From Curtobacterium sp. MMLR14_010 (GTDB lineage: Bacteria; Actinomycetota; Actinomycetes; Actinomycetales; Microbacteriaceae): a stretch of 64,000 nucleotides of DNA. The position numbers were made by a program, and so were the translations under genes. This document shows positions 15,409 through 25,100 of the stretch, one piece after another; position 1 is the stretch's first letter; the number at the start of each line of letters is the position of its first letter. The stretch lies in assembly GCF_001865015.1 (NCBI RefSeq), contig NZ_MJGV01000057.1, positions 50,517 through 114,516 of the forward strand, in the 5' to 3' direction. The notes beneath the pieces were generated by a model. It was not told the DNA's origin. It saw only the letters and a list, made by a program, of their open reading frames with translations, and did no database searches.

Positions 15409-17256
15409 CTACTCGACGGTGACCGACTTCGCGAGGTTGCGCGGCTGGTCCACGTCGAGCCCCTTCGCGGCTGCCAGCTCCATGCCGAACATGTGCAGCG
15501 GCGCGACGGCCAGCAGCGGCTCGAACAACGGCGTCGCGAGCGGGATCCGGAGGACCTCGTCGGCGAAGGGCAGCACCGCGGCGTCGCCCTCCTCGGCGAT
15601 CGCGATCACCCGGGCGCCGCGAGCGCGGATCTCCTGGATGTTCGACACGACCTTCGGGTGCAGCGAGCGGGCGTCACGCGGCGACGGCACGATCACGAAG
15701 ACGATCTGCCCCGGCTCGATGAGCGCGATCGGGCCGTGCTTGAGCTCGCCCGCCGCGAAGCCCTCCGCGTGGATGTACGCGAGCTCCTTGAGCTTGAGCG
15801 CGCCCTCGAGCGCGATCGGGTACCCGACGTGGCGGCCGAGGAACAGGACGCTGCGGGTGTCGGCCATCCACTTCGCCAGCTCGGCGACCCCGGAGGCGTC
15901 CTCGATCGTCTGCTGCAGCTTGGCGGGCAGGCCTTCGAGCTCGGCGACCTGCTCGGCCACCTGCTCGGTCGTCAGCGTGCCGCGGAGCGTGGCGAGGTGC
16001 AGCCCCAGCAGGTACAGCGCGACGCCCTGCGCGAGGAACGCCTTCGTCGACGCCACCGCGACCTCGGGCCCGGCGTGGGTGTAGATCACCGCGTCGGACT
16101 CACGCGGGATCGTGGCGCCCTGGGTGTTGCAGATCGAGAGGACCTGCGCGCCCTGCTCCCTGGCGTACTTCACGGCCATGAGCGTGTCCATCGTCTCGCC
16201 GGACTGGCTGATCGAGACGACGAGCGTGCGGTCGTTCAGCACCGGGTCGCGGTACCGGAACTCGTGGGCGAGCTCGACCTCGACGGGCACGCGTGCCCAC
16301 TGCTCGATGGCGTACTTGCCGAGCATGCCGGCGTAGGCCGCGGTGCCGCAGGCGATGACGACGACGCGGTCGACCTGCTGCAGGCGGTCGGCGATCGGGT
16401 CGAGGTCGGTCAGGGTGACCGCGCCCTCGTGCACGCGGCCGAGGATGGTCTTCGCGACGGCCTCCGGCTCCTCGCTGATCTCCTTCGCCATGAACGAGGA
16501 CCAGCCGCCCTTGTCGGCGGCCGAGGCGTCCCAGTTCACCTCGAACTCGCTCGGGGTGGCGGGGGTGCCGTCGAAGTGGATGACGTCGACGCCGTCGGGG
16601 CGGATCGTGGCGATCTCGTCCTGGCCGATCGACAGCGCGCGCTGCGTGTACGCGACGAACGCGGCGACGTCCGAGCCCATGAAGTTCTCGCCGTCGCCGA
16701 GACCCACCACGAGGGGCGAGTTCCGTCGGGCGCCGACGACGACACCGGGCTGGTCGGCGTGCACGACGAGGAGCGTGAAGGCGCCGTCGAGTCGCTGCAC
16801 GGCCTGCTGCATGGCAGTGGTCAGGTCGCCGGTCTCGCGGAACGCCCGGGCGACCAGGTGCGCGGCGACCTCGGAGTCGGTCTCGCTGAGGAACTCGACG
16901 CCCTCGTCGGTCAGCTCGGCACGCAGCGCGGAGAAGTTCTCGATGATGCCGTTGTGGATGAGCGCGAGCTTGCCGCCGTCGGCGAGGTGCGGGTGCGCGT
17001 TCTCGTCGGTCGGGCCGCCGTGGGTCGCCCACCGGGTGTGGCCGATGCCGGTGCCGCCGTCGGGGATCGGCCGTGCGTCGAGCTCGTCGACGAGGGCCTG
17101 GAGCTTGCCGGCCTTCTTCGCCGAGGTGATGTCCCCAGCGGGGTCGATGACCGCGATCCCGGCGGAGTCGTACCCGCGGTACTCGAGCCGACGGAGACCA
17201 CCGAGGAGCACGTCCGTGCTGCTGTTGCTGCCGACGTAGCCGACGATTCCACACAT
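15409..17256 (-). CDS. glmS: Glutamine-fructose-6-phosphate aminotransferase (isomerizing) GlmS
   Basis: 615 residues from the ATG at 17256, chosen because it places the catalytic Cys right after Met (MCGIVGYVG), as Ntn glutamine amidotransferases need. The N-terminal glutaminase domain covers about 1-235 (with GIGHTRWATHG), followed by two SIS sugar-isomerase domains (GTAAYAG, SQSGETMDTL, STKAFLAQ). The C terminus ends LAKSVTVE, as in functional enzymes. It makes glucosamine-6-phosphate, the entry to UDP-GlcNAc and the wall; GlmM, the next step, is encoded at 19352. The short upstream region has no room for a glmS ribozyme. First gene of the leftward operon to tsaE. Confidence 0.97.
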   Translation of the reverse strand: MCGIVGYVGSNSSTDVLLGGLRRLEYRGYDSAGIAVIDPAGDITSAKKAGKLQALVDELDARPIPDGGTGIGHTRWATHGGPTDENAHPHLADGGKLALIHNGIIENFSALRAELTDEGVEFLSETDSEVAAHLVARAFRETGDLTTAMQQAVQRLDGAFTLLVVHADQPGVVVGARRNSPLVVGLGDGENFMGSDVAAFVAYTQRALSIGQDEIATIRPDGVDVIHFDGTPATPSEFEVNWDASAADKGGWSSFMAKEISEEPEAVAKTILGRVHEGAVTLTDLDPIADRLQQVDRVVVIACGTAAYAGMLGKYAIEQWARVPVEVELAHEFRYRDPVLNDRTLVVSISQSGETMDTLMAVKYAREQGAQVLSICNTQGATIPRESDAVIYTHAGPEVAVASTKAFLAQGVALYLLGLHLATLRGTLTTEQVAEQVAELEGLPAKLQQTIEDASGVAELAKWMADTRSVLFLGRHVGYPIALEGALKLKELAYIHAEGFAAGELKHGPIALIEPGQIVFVIVPSPRDARSLHPKVVSNIQEIRARGARVIAIAEEGDAAVLPFADEVLRIPLATPLFEPLLAVAPLHMFGMELAAAKGLDVDQPRNLAKSVTVE

Positions 17257-17333
17257 GGCGACGATCCTACGATGTGGCGGAGTCCGCTCCCTGCGAAGGA
17301 GCAGACCACGGGGTCTCTTCGACTTTCTCCACA

Positions 17334-17355
17334 TGTCTACGCTGGAACGTAGACA
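17334..17355. promoter_or_regulatory. Operator-like palindrome upstream of glmS and of an ATPase remnant
   Basis: TGTCTACG, six bases, CGTAGACA: a perfect 8-6-8 inverted repeat, 78 bases before the glmS ATG and only 8 bases before the preserved reading frame of the AAA-ATPase remnant. The symmetry suits a dimeric repressor. Which gene it serves is not clear. Confidence 0.5.
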
Positions 17356-17362
17356 GCCGTAG

Positions 17363-17662
17363 GCAGCCATCGACCGGGGCAACGCCGAACTCGACAGCGG
17401 GTTCTTCCCGGCGCGGTGGGACCGCGCCACCCGCGTCGAGCGGCAGTACCTCGTCGCGATGTCGGACGATCCGTCCGGGGTGTCGGGAACAGCGGTGGTC
17501 GCGAGTCGTCTCGGCGTGGAGCCGAAGGCGACGAGCCCCGCGCGGCAGTCCTTGATCGCGAAGGGGATCGTCTACTCGCCCGAGCGGGGCCGCGTCGCCT
17601 TCACCGTGCCGAACATGGGGGAGTTCGTCCGTCGTCAGGCCGATCTCGACCTGGACGACTAG
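17363..17662 (+). pseudogene. C-terminal remnant of an AAA ATPase (winged-helix end only)
   Basis: An open frame of about 99 codons follows a TAG at 17360. It reads NAELDSGFFPARWDRATRVE, then YLVAMSDD, LIAKGIVYSP and VAFTVPNMGEFVRR, which matches the C-terminal helical and winged-helix end of a family of actinobacterial ATP-binding proteins of about 350-400 residues. The P-loop ATPase part (about 300 residues) is missing, and only 106 bases separate this frame from glmS. I read it as the product of a deletion. A 67-residue product from the ATG at 17459 could still be made, but no strong ribosome-binding site is visible. It ends 10 bases before the peroxidase gene. Confidence 0.65.
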
Positions 17663-17672
17663 CTTTCGGTCC

Positions 17673-18158
17673 ATGGGACGTTTCGACGAGATCGCCATCA
17701 CCACCCTGCGCGGCGAGCAGACCACCTTCGGGGCGTTCGGGGACAAGGCGGTGCTCGTCGTGAACGTGGCGTCGCGCTGCGGTCTCGCGCCCCAGTACGA
17801 GCAGCTCGAGGAGCTCCAGAAGACCTACGGCCCGCGCGGCTTCACGGTCCTCGGCTTCCCCAGCAACCAGTTCCTGCAGGAGCTCGGTTCCGCCGAAGCG
17901 ATCGACGAGTACTGCTCCGCCACGTGGGGTGTCACCTTCCCGATGTCGGAGAAGGTCAAGGTCAACGGCATGGGCGCCCACCCGCTCTACAAGGAGCTGA
18001 AGCAGACGCCGGACGCCGGCGGCAAGGCCGGTCGCGTGATCTGGAACTTCGAGAAGTTCCTCGTCGCGCCGGACGGCACCGTCTCGCGCTTCCGCCCGAC
18101 CACGAAGCCGGACGCACCGGAGGTCATCGCGGCCATCGAGGCGGCCCTGCCCGCCTGA
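17673..18158 (+). CDS. Glutathione peroxidase-family (thioredoxin-fold) peroxidase
   Basis: 161 residues, normal length. The peroxidatic Cys36 is in NVASRCG, and WNFEKFLV (Trp124, Asn125) is intact. The second motif, usually FPCNQF, reads FPSNQF, and the loop after it is one residue short, so the usual catalytic Gln spacing is altered; a Cys at 81 (DEYCSATWGVTFP) may act as a resolving residue. Such bacterial enzymes normally use thioredoxin, not glutathione, which fits an actinobacterium. It lies 10 bases after the ATPase remnant and is followed by a very long hairpin. Confidence 0.9.
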   Translation: MGRFDEIAITTLRGEQTTFGAFGDKAVLVVNVASRCGLAPQYEQLEELQKTYGPRGFTVLGFPSNQFLQELGSAEAIDEYCSATWGVTFPMSEKVKVNGMGAHPLYKELKQTPDAGGKAGRVIWNFEKFLVAPDGTVSRFRPTTKPDAPEVIAAIEAALPA

Positions 18159-18187
18159 GCGGTCGCGCCCGGCGCGCGCCGACGGTC

Positions 18188-18247
18188 CAGACGGGAGGCC
18201 CGGATCACGTGAGCCGGTCGGCTCACGTGATCAGGGCCTCCCGTCTG
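18188..18247. repeat. 60-base near-perfect palindrome before coaA
   Basis: Two 28-base arms with one mismatch around a GGTC loop. The outer part is CAGACGGGAGGCCC, the same core (GGACGGGAGGC) seen in other intergenic palindromes of this window; the inner part is GATCACGTGAGCC. It ends 13 bases before the coaA ATG. It may end peroxidase transcription, but no T-run follows, and a stem this close to a start codon could also affect coaA translation. Confidence 0.8.
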
Positions 18248-18260
18248 TACGCTCGGAGCC

Positions 18261-19205
18261 ATGCCGATCACGGAGACCACCGTCGCGCACCCCTCCCCCT
18301 TCGTGGAGATCCCGCGCGCGGAGTGGTCGCAGCTCGCTCCCAAGGAGCACCTGTCCCTGACCGAGACGGAGATCGTCCAGCTCCGGGGCCTGGGTGACCG
18401 CCTCGACATGCAGGAGGTGCAGGAGGTCTACCTCCCCCTCTCCCGCCTGCTGACGCTGTACGCCGCCGGGGCGAAGGACCTGCACGCCGAGACCAGTCGC
18501 TTCCTCGGGGAGCGTGCCCGGCGCACGCCGTTCGTCATCGGGGTGGCCGGCTCCGTTGCGGTCGGCAAGTCCACCGTCGCCCGACTGCTCCGCGAGCTGA
18601 CGAAGCGCTGGCCGGACACCCCCCGGGTCGAGCTCGTCACGACGGACGGCTTCCTGTACCCGAACGCGGAGCTCGAGCGCCGCGGGATCATGGACCGGAA
18701 GGGCTTCCCGGAGTCCTACGACCGCCGGGCCCTGCTGCGCTTCGTCAGCCAGGTGAAGAGCGGAGCGGCGGAGGTCCGGGCGCCGTACTACTCGCACCTG
18801 GTCTACGACATCGTCGAGGACGCCGAGATCGTCGTCCGACAGCCGGACATCCTCATCGTCGAGGGCCTGAACGTGCTCGCGCCGCCGCTGCACGGGCGAC
18901 TGGCGCTGTCCGACCTCTTCGACTTCACCATCTACGTCGACGCGAAGACCCGCGACATCGAGTCCTGGTACGTCGACCGCTTCCTCGCGCTGCAGGAAGA
19001 GGCGTTCTCGAGCCCTGACTCGTTCTTCCACCGGTTCGCGAGCCTGTCGCGCGAGGACGCCGTCCGCACCGCGACCGAGGTCTGGCATGCGATCAACGAG
19101 CCGAACCTGGTCGAGAACGTGCTGCCGACGCGCTCCCGGGCGACCCTCGTGCTGAAGAAGGGCCCCAACCACAAGGTCAGCTCGGTCCTGCTCCGCAAGA
19201 TCTGA
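18261..19205 (+). CDS. coaA: Pantothenate kinase, type I
   Basis: 314 residues, typical of the type I (E. coli-like) enzyme. The P-loop GSVAVGKS is at 97-104, with the DGFLYPN segment and the later IVEGLNVL and the C-terminal [14 protein letters not shown]-like region in the expected order. It phosphorylates pantothenate, the committed and feedback-regulated step of CoA synthesis, in the cytoplasm. Single gene on the plus strand, convergent with glmM. A 60-base palindrome ends 13 bases before the ATG, leaving little room for a separate ribosome-binding site. Confidence 0.96.
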   Translation: MPITETTVAHPSPFVEIPRAEWSQLAPKEHLSLTETEIVQLRGLGDRLDMQEVQEVYLPLSRLLTLYAAGAKDLHAETSRFLGERARRTPFVIGVAGSVAVGKSTVARLLRELTKRWPDTPRVELVTTDGFLYPNAELERRGIMDRKGFPESYDRRALLRFVSQVKSGAAEVRAPYYSHLVYDIVEDAEIVVRQPDILIVEGLNVLAPPLHGRLALSDLFDFTIYVDAKTRDIESWYVDRFLALQEEAFSSPDSFFHRFASLSREDAVRTATEVWHAINEPNLVENVLPTRSRATLVLKKGPNHKVSSVLLRKI

Positions 19206-19236
19206 CGCGCCGGCGGGGCGGGCCCCGGCGGGGCAG

Positions 19237-19304
19237 CAAAACACCGGTGTTCGTCGTTCGCGCCGGGGCTTCCCGCGGCGCGAAGCACGAACACCGGTGT
19301 CTTG
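19237..19304. repeat. Inverted repeat with two ACACCGGTGT palindromes
   Basis: Two 28-base arms (19237-19264 and 19277-19304) with three mismatches around a 12-base loop. Each arm contains the perfect palindrome ACACCGGTGT. It lies between convergent coaA and glmM and could terminate both. The core is almost the same as the array at 44-208, so the two places share a repeat family. Confidence 0.75.
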
Positions 19305-19351
19305 CGGACGTGCAGCCAGCGGGCGACCGGCCGGTCCGGCCGACGCAGCCC

Positions 19352-20725
19352 CTACGCGGCGTCGAGCGCCAGGCGCTCCGACACGACCGCGGCCAGCTCC
19401 TCGGCGACGCGCTGAGCGGTCTCCTGCGAGGCGGCCTCGACCATCACACGCACGACGGGCTCAGTGCCCGACGGACGCAGCAGCACGCGGCCGGTGTCAC
19501 CGAGTGACGCGGTGGCCGCGGCGACGGCGTCCTGCACGCCCTGGTCGGCCAGCCCGTGGCGGTCGACCCCGCGCACGTTGAGCAGCACCTGCGGGAACAC
19601 GGTCATGCACGACGCGAGCTCCTGCAGCGTCTTGCCCGTCCGTGCCATCTCGGCGACGAGGTGCAGCCCGGTGAGGATGCCGTCGCCGGTCGTGGCGTAC
19701 TCCTGGAAGATGATGTGGCCGGACTGCTCGCCGCCCAGCGAGTAGCCGCCCTCGTTCATCTTCTCGAGCACGTAGCGGTCGCCCACGCCGGCCTCGATCA
19801 TCGTGATGCCCGCGTCGGCCATGGCCCGCTTGAGCCCGAGGTTCGACATGACCGTCGCGACGAGGGTGTCGTCCTTCAACCGGCCGCGCTCCTGCAGCGA
19901 CAGGGCGAGGATCGCCATGATCTGGTCGCCGTCGATCGCGTTGCCGGCGGCGTCCACGGCCAGGCACCGGTCGGCGTCGCCGTCGTGGGCGATCCCGACG
20001 TCGGCACCGGCTTCGAGCACGGCACGTGCGAGGTTGTCGATGTGGGTCGACCCGACGCCGTCGTTGATGTTCCAGCCGTCGGGGTCGGCGCCGATGAGCG
20101 TGACCTTGGCCCCGGCGTTCACGAAGACCTCGGGCGAGACACCCGCGGCGGCCCCGTTGGCGCAGTCGAGCACGACGTGGATGCCGTCGAGCCGGTGCGG
20201 GAGCGTGCCGAGCAGGTGGACGACGTAGCGGTCTTCGGCGTCGGCGAAGCGGGTGATCCGCCCGACGTCGATGCCGGTGGGGGTCGGTGCCGACTGGTCG
20301 TGCATCGCGGCTTCGATGCGGTCCTCGACCTCGTCGGGGAGCTTGCGCCCGCCCGCGGCGAAGAACTTGATGCCGTTGTCCGGCGCCGGGTTGTGCGACG
20401 CGGAGATCATCACGCCGAAGTCGGCGTCGATGTCGGCCACCAGGAAGGCGGCGGCCGGGGTGGGGATCACACCGGCGTCGAGGACGTCGACACCAGCGCT
20501 GGCGAGCCCGGCCGCGACCGCGGAACCCAGGAACTCACCGGAGACGCGCGGGTCGCGCGCCAGGACGGCGCGGGGGCGCCGTCGGCCGGACGCCCGTCGG
20601 GCGTCGGCATGATGTCCGTGCGTGAGCACGGCCGCGCTCGCCTGGGCAAGACCCAGTGCGAGCGCGGCCGTCAACTCGCCGTTGGCGAGGCCACGAACGC
20701 CGTCGGTACCGAACAGACGCGGCAT
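19352..20725 (-). CDS. glmM: Phosphoglucosamine mutase GlmM
   Basis: 457 residues from the ATG at 20725, giving the canonical start [10 protein letters not shown]. The phosphoserine loop ISASHNP has Ser110 as the phosphorylated residue, and the metal loop DGDADR is present in the middle. The C-terminal phosphate-binding [12 protein letters not shown] is intact. It converts glucosamine-6-phosphate to glucosamine-1-phosphate for UDP-GlcNAc. An Arg/Ala-rich insertion near residues 40-52 is a local feature. It follows rpsI by 22 bases and is co-transcribed with rplM-rpsI, the common actinobacterial arrangement. Confidence 0.96.
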   Translation of the reverse strand: MPRLFGTDGVRGLANGELTAALALGLAQASAAVLTHGHHADARRASGRRRPRAVLARDPRVSGEFLGSAVAAGLASAGVDVLDAGVIPTPAAAFLVADIDADFGVMISASHNPAPDNGIKFFAAGGRKLPDEVEDRIEAAMHDQSAPTPTGIDVGRITRFADAEDRYVVHLLGTLPHRLDGIHVVLDCANGAAAGVSPEVFVNAGAKVTLIGADPDGWNINDGVGSTHIDNLARAVLEAGADVGIAHDGDADRCLAVDAAGNAIDGDQIMAILALSLQERGRLKDDTLVATVMSNLGLKRAMADAGITMIEAGVGDRYVLEKMNEGGYSLGGEQSGHIIFQEYATTGDGILTGLHLVAEMARTGKTLQELASCMTVFPQVLLNVRGVDRHGLADQGVQDAVAAATASLGDTGRVLLRPSGTEPVVRVMVEAASQETAQRVAEELAAVVSERLALDAA

Positions 20726-20747
20726 GGTGTCCTCCGACGTCAGTGGA

Positions 20748-21233
20748 TCAGCGCTTCGAGAACTGCGACGCCTTGCGGGCCTTCTTGAGACCGGCCTTCT
20801 TGCGCTCGATGACGCGGGCATCACGGGTGAGGAAGCCGGCCTTCTTGAGGGCCGCGCGGTTGTTCTCGCGGTCGATCTCGTTCAGGGTGCGCGCGATGGC
20901 GAGGCGGACGGCGCCGGCCTGGCCGGAGGGGCCACCACCGGTGACGCGGGCCACGACGTCGTACGAGCCGAGGAGCTCGAGGATCTTGAACGGGTCGTTG
21001 ATGAGCTGCTGGTGCAGCTTGTTCGGGAAGTAGTCCTCGAGCGTGCGGCCGTTCACCACGAAGGTGCCGGAGCCGGGGACGAGGCGCACGCGGGCAATGG
21101 CCTCCTTGCGGCGCCCGACGGCACCGCCGGAGACGTTGAGGATCTGACGGGGAGCGGCCTCGGCAGCGGCGGGTGCGCTCTCCGTGGTGAAGCTCTCCGG
21201 GGTCTGGTCGAGGGAGTCAGCGATCTGAGCCAT
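20748..21233 (-). CDS. rpsI: Ribosomal protein S9
   Basis: 161 residues. Residues 1 to about 33 form an Ala/Glu/Thr-rich leader found in actinobacterial S9; the core starts at [12 protein letters not shown] and ends with the essential basic tail SQFSKR, which reaches the P-site tRNA in the small subunit. It lies 39 bases after rplM on the same transcript, as in most bacteria, with glmM next. Confidence 0.97.
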   Translation of the reverse strand: MAQIADSLDQTPESFTTESAPAAAEAAPRQILNVSGGAVGRRKEAIARVRLVPGSGTFVVNGRTLEDYFPNKLHQQLINDPFKILELLGSYDVVARVTGGGPSGQAGAVRLAIARTLNEIDRENNRAALKKAGFLTRDARVIERKKAGLKKARKASQFSKR

Positions 21234-21272
21234 GAGTTTTCTCTAGTCCTTGGAAGTCGTCGTGGCCGCTGG

Positions 21273-21719
21273 TTACTGCGAGACCTGGTCGAAGATGTAC
21301 GTCTTGGGCTGCTGCGCGGCGTGGGGGTGCTCGGGGCCCGCGTACACCTTGAGCTTCTTGAGCTGCTCGCGGCCCAGCGAGTTCTTCGGGAGCATGCCGC
21401 GGATCGCCTTCTCGACGGCGCGGGTCGGGTGCTTCTCGAGCATCTCCGGGTAGGAGGTCGCCGTGAGGCCGCCCGGGTAGCCCGAGTGGCGGTAGTAGAT
21501 CTTCTTGGCGAGCTTGGAACCGGTCAGGGCGACCTTGTCCGCGTTCACGATGATGACGAAGTCACCCATGTCCATGTGCTGGGCGAAGGTGGCCTTGTGC
21601 TTGCCGCGGAGCAGGGCGGCGACGTGCGAGGCGAGACGGCCGAGGACGACGTCGGTGGCGTCGATGACGAGCCAGTCGTGCTGGACGTCTGCCGGCTTCG
21701 GTGAGAACGTGCGAGTCAC
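21273..21719 (-). CDS. rplM: Ribosomal protein L13
   Basis: 148 residues from a GTG at 21719; in-frame codons further upstream have no homology. The core [16 protein letters not shown], the mid-protein [11 protein letters not shown] and IRGMLPKN are characteristic. L13 is an early-assembly protein of the large subunit. First gene of rplM-rpsI-glmM, with a good promoter at 21861-21890 and a leader of about 135 bases. Confidence 0.97.
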   Translation of the reverse strand: MTRTFSPKPADVQHDWLVIDATDVVLGRLASHVAALLRGKHKATFAQHMDMGDFVIIVNADKVALTGSKLAKKIYYRHSGYPGGLTATSYPEMLEKHPTRAVEKAIRGMLPKNSLGREQLKKLKVYAGPEHPHAAQQPKTYIFDQVSQ

Positions 21720-21860
21720 AGGAGTGCTGCTTTCGTGTCGAGGTGAGGAGTCCGTGAATCCCGCTCCGGTGGGGTGTTCTGGCGGGCGACACCCGCTGAA
21801 CGCCCCGGTGGAGGGCTCATCTGACTGTCTGGCGCACAACGGCGCGCAGACCAAGGTGAG

Positions 21861-21890
21861 AGCCTACCGGACACGACTCGCGCGGGTCAA
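21861..21890 (-). promoter_or_regulatory. rplM operon promoter
   Basis: Minus strand -35 TTGACC (21885-21890) and -10 TAGGCT (21861-21866), 18-base spacer. The predicted start near 21854 leaves a leader of about 135 bases before the rplM GTG. Confidence 0.65.
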
Positions 21891-21948
21891 ACGCACGCGC
21901 GCACCGCGCCCCGCCCGCCCTCTCCCCGCGCCCCGCTCCCGCTCCCCC

Positions 21949-22019
21949 GCAAGCGGAATCGCGCGCAGCAAGCGGAATCGCGCGTTGCGGGTCAGGATCT
22001 CCGACCTGCAACGCGCGAT
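21949..22019. repeat. Direct repeat plus 17-base-pair hairpin between the nuclease and rplM genes
   Basis: The 17-mer GCAAGCGGAATCGCGCG occurs at 21949-21965 and 21968-21984. The second copy runs into a hairpin: ATCGCGCGTTGCGGGTC (21977-21993), a nine-base loop, then GACCTGCAACGCGCGAT (22003-22019), one G-T pair and otherwise complementary. It lies upstream of the rplM promoter and upstream of no other start. Confidence 0.75.
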
Positions 22020-22050
22020 CTCGCCTTCCATCGCGAGCGGGGTGGGAAGA

Positions 22051-22160
22051 ACCGGACGGGAGGCTCGGTGCCAGCTGGCACCTGGGCCCACGCCGGCCGG
22101 TTCCGGACCGACGCGCCAGCGGCGGGCCGGCTGTGACCGGTGGGGAGCCTCCCGTCCGGT
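22051..22160. repeat. Long-range inverted repeat of the GGACGGGAGGC family
   Basis: ACCGGACGGGAGGCTC at 22051-22066 and its exact complement at 22145-22160 enclose 78 bases that include the perfect 16-base palindrome GGTGCCAGCTGGCACC (22067-22082) and further GGCCGG-rich arms. It begins 15 bases upstream (plus direction) of the nuclease stop side, that is, just after the nuclease gene in its transcription direction, so termination is one likely role. Together with 21949-22019 it accounts for most of the 455-base gap between the two genes. Confidence 0.75.
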
Positions 22161-22174
22161 CGTGGTCGCGTGGA

Positions 22175-25100
22175 CTACGCGGCGCGAGCCAGGCGACGTC
22201 GGCGCACCACGAGCAGGCCGGCGCCCGCTGCCAGGAGCAGCAGCGCTGCGACGATGCCGCCGGTCAGCTCCGCACCGGTGAACGCGAGCGCCGGGGCGGT
22301 GCCCGCGGCGGGGTCCACCGTGACGACCAGGGTCACCGTGCCCGTCGTCGGGCCGGTCACCACCAGGGTGTGCGTGCCGGCGGTGACCGACGACGGGACC
22401 GTGAACGTGCCGGACAGGCGACCGGAGGCGTCAGCGGTCAGCGTGCCGAGCGCGACCGGCTCGGAGTGCAGCGCCACCGTGGTCCGCTCGCCGGCCGCGA
22501 AGCCGGTGCCGGTCAGGTGGAACGAGGCTCCGACACGGAGCGGCCCGTCGACGGCGATGGCCGCGGTCGAGTCGCCGGGCTGCGGGGCAGGGGTCGGGAC
22601 CGGCGTCGGCGTCGGGATCGGAGTCCCACCGTCACCCGGCGGCGTCGTCCCGTCACCAGGAGGCGTCGTCCCACCGATGCCTGGCAGGTCGATGCCGACC
22701 AGGATCGGGTCGTGGTCGCTCGCGCGGTACACGTCGTCCGTGTAGAGGTTCGTCGCGTTGTAGTTGTAGCGGCTGTACTCCAGGCCCACCGACTCGACCG
22801 AGTTGATGTTCCAGATGTCCACGCCGGTGACGTCCTCGAGCGCGGCGGGCGAGGCGAGCACGTGGTCGAGCGACCCGCTCAGGCCGCTGAAGACGTACGA
22901 CCACTCGTCGGCGTCCCGCGTCGGCCCCAGGTCGGTGTACCCGGCGTCACCGAGGACCACCATCGGGTCCTCCTTGCTGTAGGCGTTGAAGTCGCCGAGC
23001 ATGAAGACCTTGTCCGTGCCGTACTGCGTCTGCATGGCGGTGGAGAACGTCACCAGGGCGTTCGCCTGCGCGACGCGGTCGGCGTTCGACGCACCCTGGC
23101 CGTCGCCCTGGTCCGCGTTCGCACCGGTGCCGGAGCCCTTGGACTTGAAGTGGTTCGCGATCACCAGGAACTCGTCGTCCGCGGAGCCGCCGACCGGACG
23201 GAAGGCGTCGGCGACGGGCTGCCGGGCGTTCGTGAACGCGGGGTCCTGCAGGATCGTCGACGCTCCGGTGGGGGCGACGCGGCCCTTCTTGTAGATGAGG
23301 GCGAGGCGGATGACGTCCTCGCTCGCCGGCACGACGGCCGGGGACGGGACGTACGCCCACGTGTCGGCACCGGTCGCGGCGTTCAGCGCCCCGACGAGGG
23401 TCGCGACCGCGGTGTCCCGCGGCTGGCCGAAGCGTGCCGAGTTCTCGATCTCCTCGAGCGAGACGACGTCGGCGCCGAGGCCGTTGATCGCCTTCACGAT
23501 CTTGACCTGCTGGCGCTCGAGGTCCTCCTGCTCGGCCGCACCACGGGCGTCGCAGCCGGAGTTCACCGTGACGGGGTCGCCATCGCGGTCGGTGTAGTAC
23601 GTGCAGCCGGTGAGCTCGTCGCCCGTCGTGGGGAAGTAGTTCAGCACGTTGAAGCCGGCGAGCGTCAGGTCTCCGCCGACGTCCTGGGGCTTCGCGGTGC
23701 GCACGTCCGAGAACGCGACGGGCAGGTCGGCCGCCGGCGTCGCACCGGTGACGGGCGCGGTCGGCTGGAACTTCCAGGCGTTGTTGCGGTAGTCGAGCAC
23801 GACCGGCTCGTCGAACGTGGCGGCGGCCCCGACGGTGACGGGGCCCTGCGTCAGCCACGACACCGGGATGCCCTGGTTGGCCTTCGTCAGGAAGTTGGTG
23901 CTGGCACCGTCGTCGAGCGTGACCTTCCGGGCGGCGTTGTCGGCGGCGACCGCCGCTGCCGCCGGAGTGCCGGGGCGCGCGACCTCGGTCGGCTGCACGA
24001 GGCGCTCCGTGCCGGAGGCCAGGACGACCTCGCCGTACTGGTTCGTCGTGTAGTTGTCGGCGACGGTGTACGCGCCCTGCGGTGCAACGAGCATGCTCTC
24101 GAGCGACTCGCGCTGCGCGTCCGTCCGCGGGAAGGCGACGGCCGCGGCCTGCGGGGCGGGCACGGTGTCGGACAGCGTGCGCAGTCCGGCCGCGCTGGAC
24201 ACCGTGAGCTCGGTCAGGCCGTTGAACTCGGACACGGCGCCGGTGACCTCGACGTGCTGGCCCGCCGTGACGGACGACGCCGTCGCGGACGAGTAGACGA
24301 AGACGGCGTCCGACGCGGTGTGCGTGGTCAGGTCGACCGCGCCGCCAGTGCCAGGGGTCTGGATCGTGTAGCCGCTGAAGCCGCCGGTGGCGTACACCGC
24401 GGTGACGACGCCCGACGTGACGACGTTCCTCCCCGCGTACGGCGAGGTGTCCGTCGTGCCCTGGAGCTGCGCGATCGTGACCGCCTCGGCTGGCCCAGGG
24501 TCGGCCGGTGGCGTCGGGTCGGTCGGGGTCGTGCCCCCGCCTGCCGTCTGCCCCGCGGCGTTCGTCGGGGTCGGCGTCGTGGTGTTCGAGAAGTCCGTGG
24601 CGTTGACGTCGGTGTCGGTCGTGCCCGCTCGCACGAGGGCGTTCGGCACGGGGTTCCCGCCGTCGACGGAGCGCACTGCCCCCTCGAAGGTGTTCGACGC
24701 GCCGTAGCCGAGCAGGTCGACGACGCCGGGCGTGCCGGTCGCCACCGCGCCGGCGGGCAGGGTCAGCGCCGTCGTGCGGTCCGCGAGGACGAGCGTCCCC
24801 GTCGTGCCGGACGGGTTGAGGCTCGCCTCGTCGTCGGGCGTGGGGAGGTCGGCGCCGACGGGAGCGGAGCCGTTCCCCGCCATCGACACCAGGAACGTGC
24901 CACCGGCGGGCACGGTGCCCTCCAGCGCACTCGTGCTGAACGCGCCGGTGCTCGTTGCGGACCGGTACTGCAGCGACCACCCCGTGACCGAGACGGGCGC
25001 AGCCGTCGGGTTGCCGATCTCGACGAACTTGTGGTTGAAGGGCGCGCCGGCGCTGCCGCCCTTGAGGTAGGCCTCGCGGATGACGAGGCCGGTGCCGGCG

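Noticed and set aside
17257-17362. glmS ribozyme-riboswitch
   Set aside because: The gap is too short, and no matching structure is visible; this ribozyme is known mainly from Firmicutes.
17416-17763. Alternative plus-strand frame across the ATPase remnant
   Set aside because: It is Arg/Pro-rich without motifs, while the frame from 17363 matches a known ATPase C terminus.
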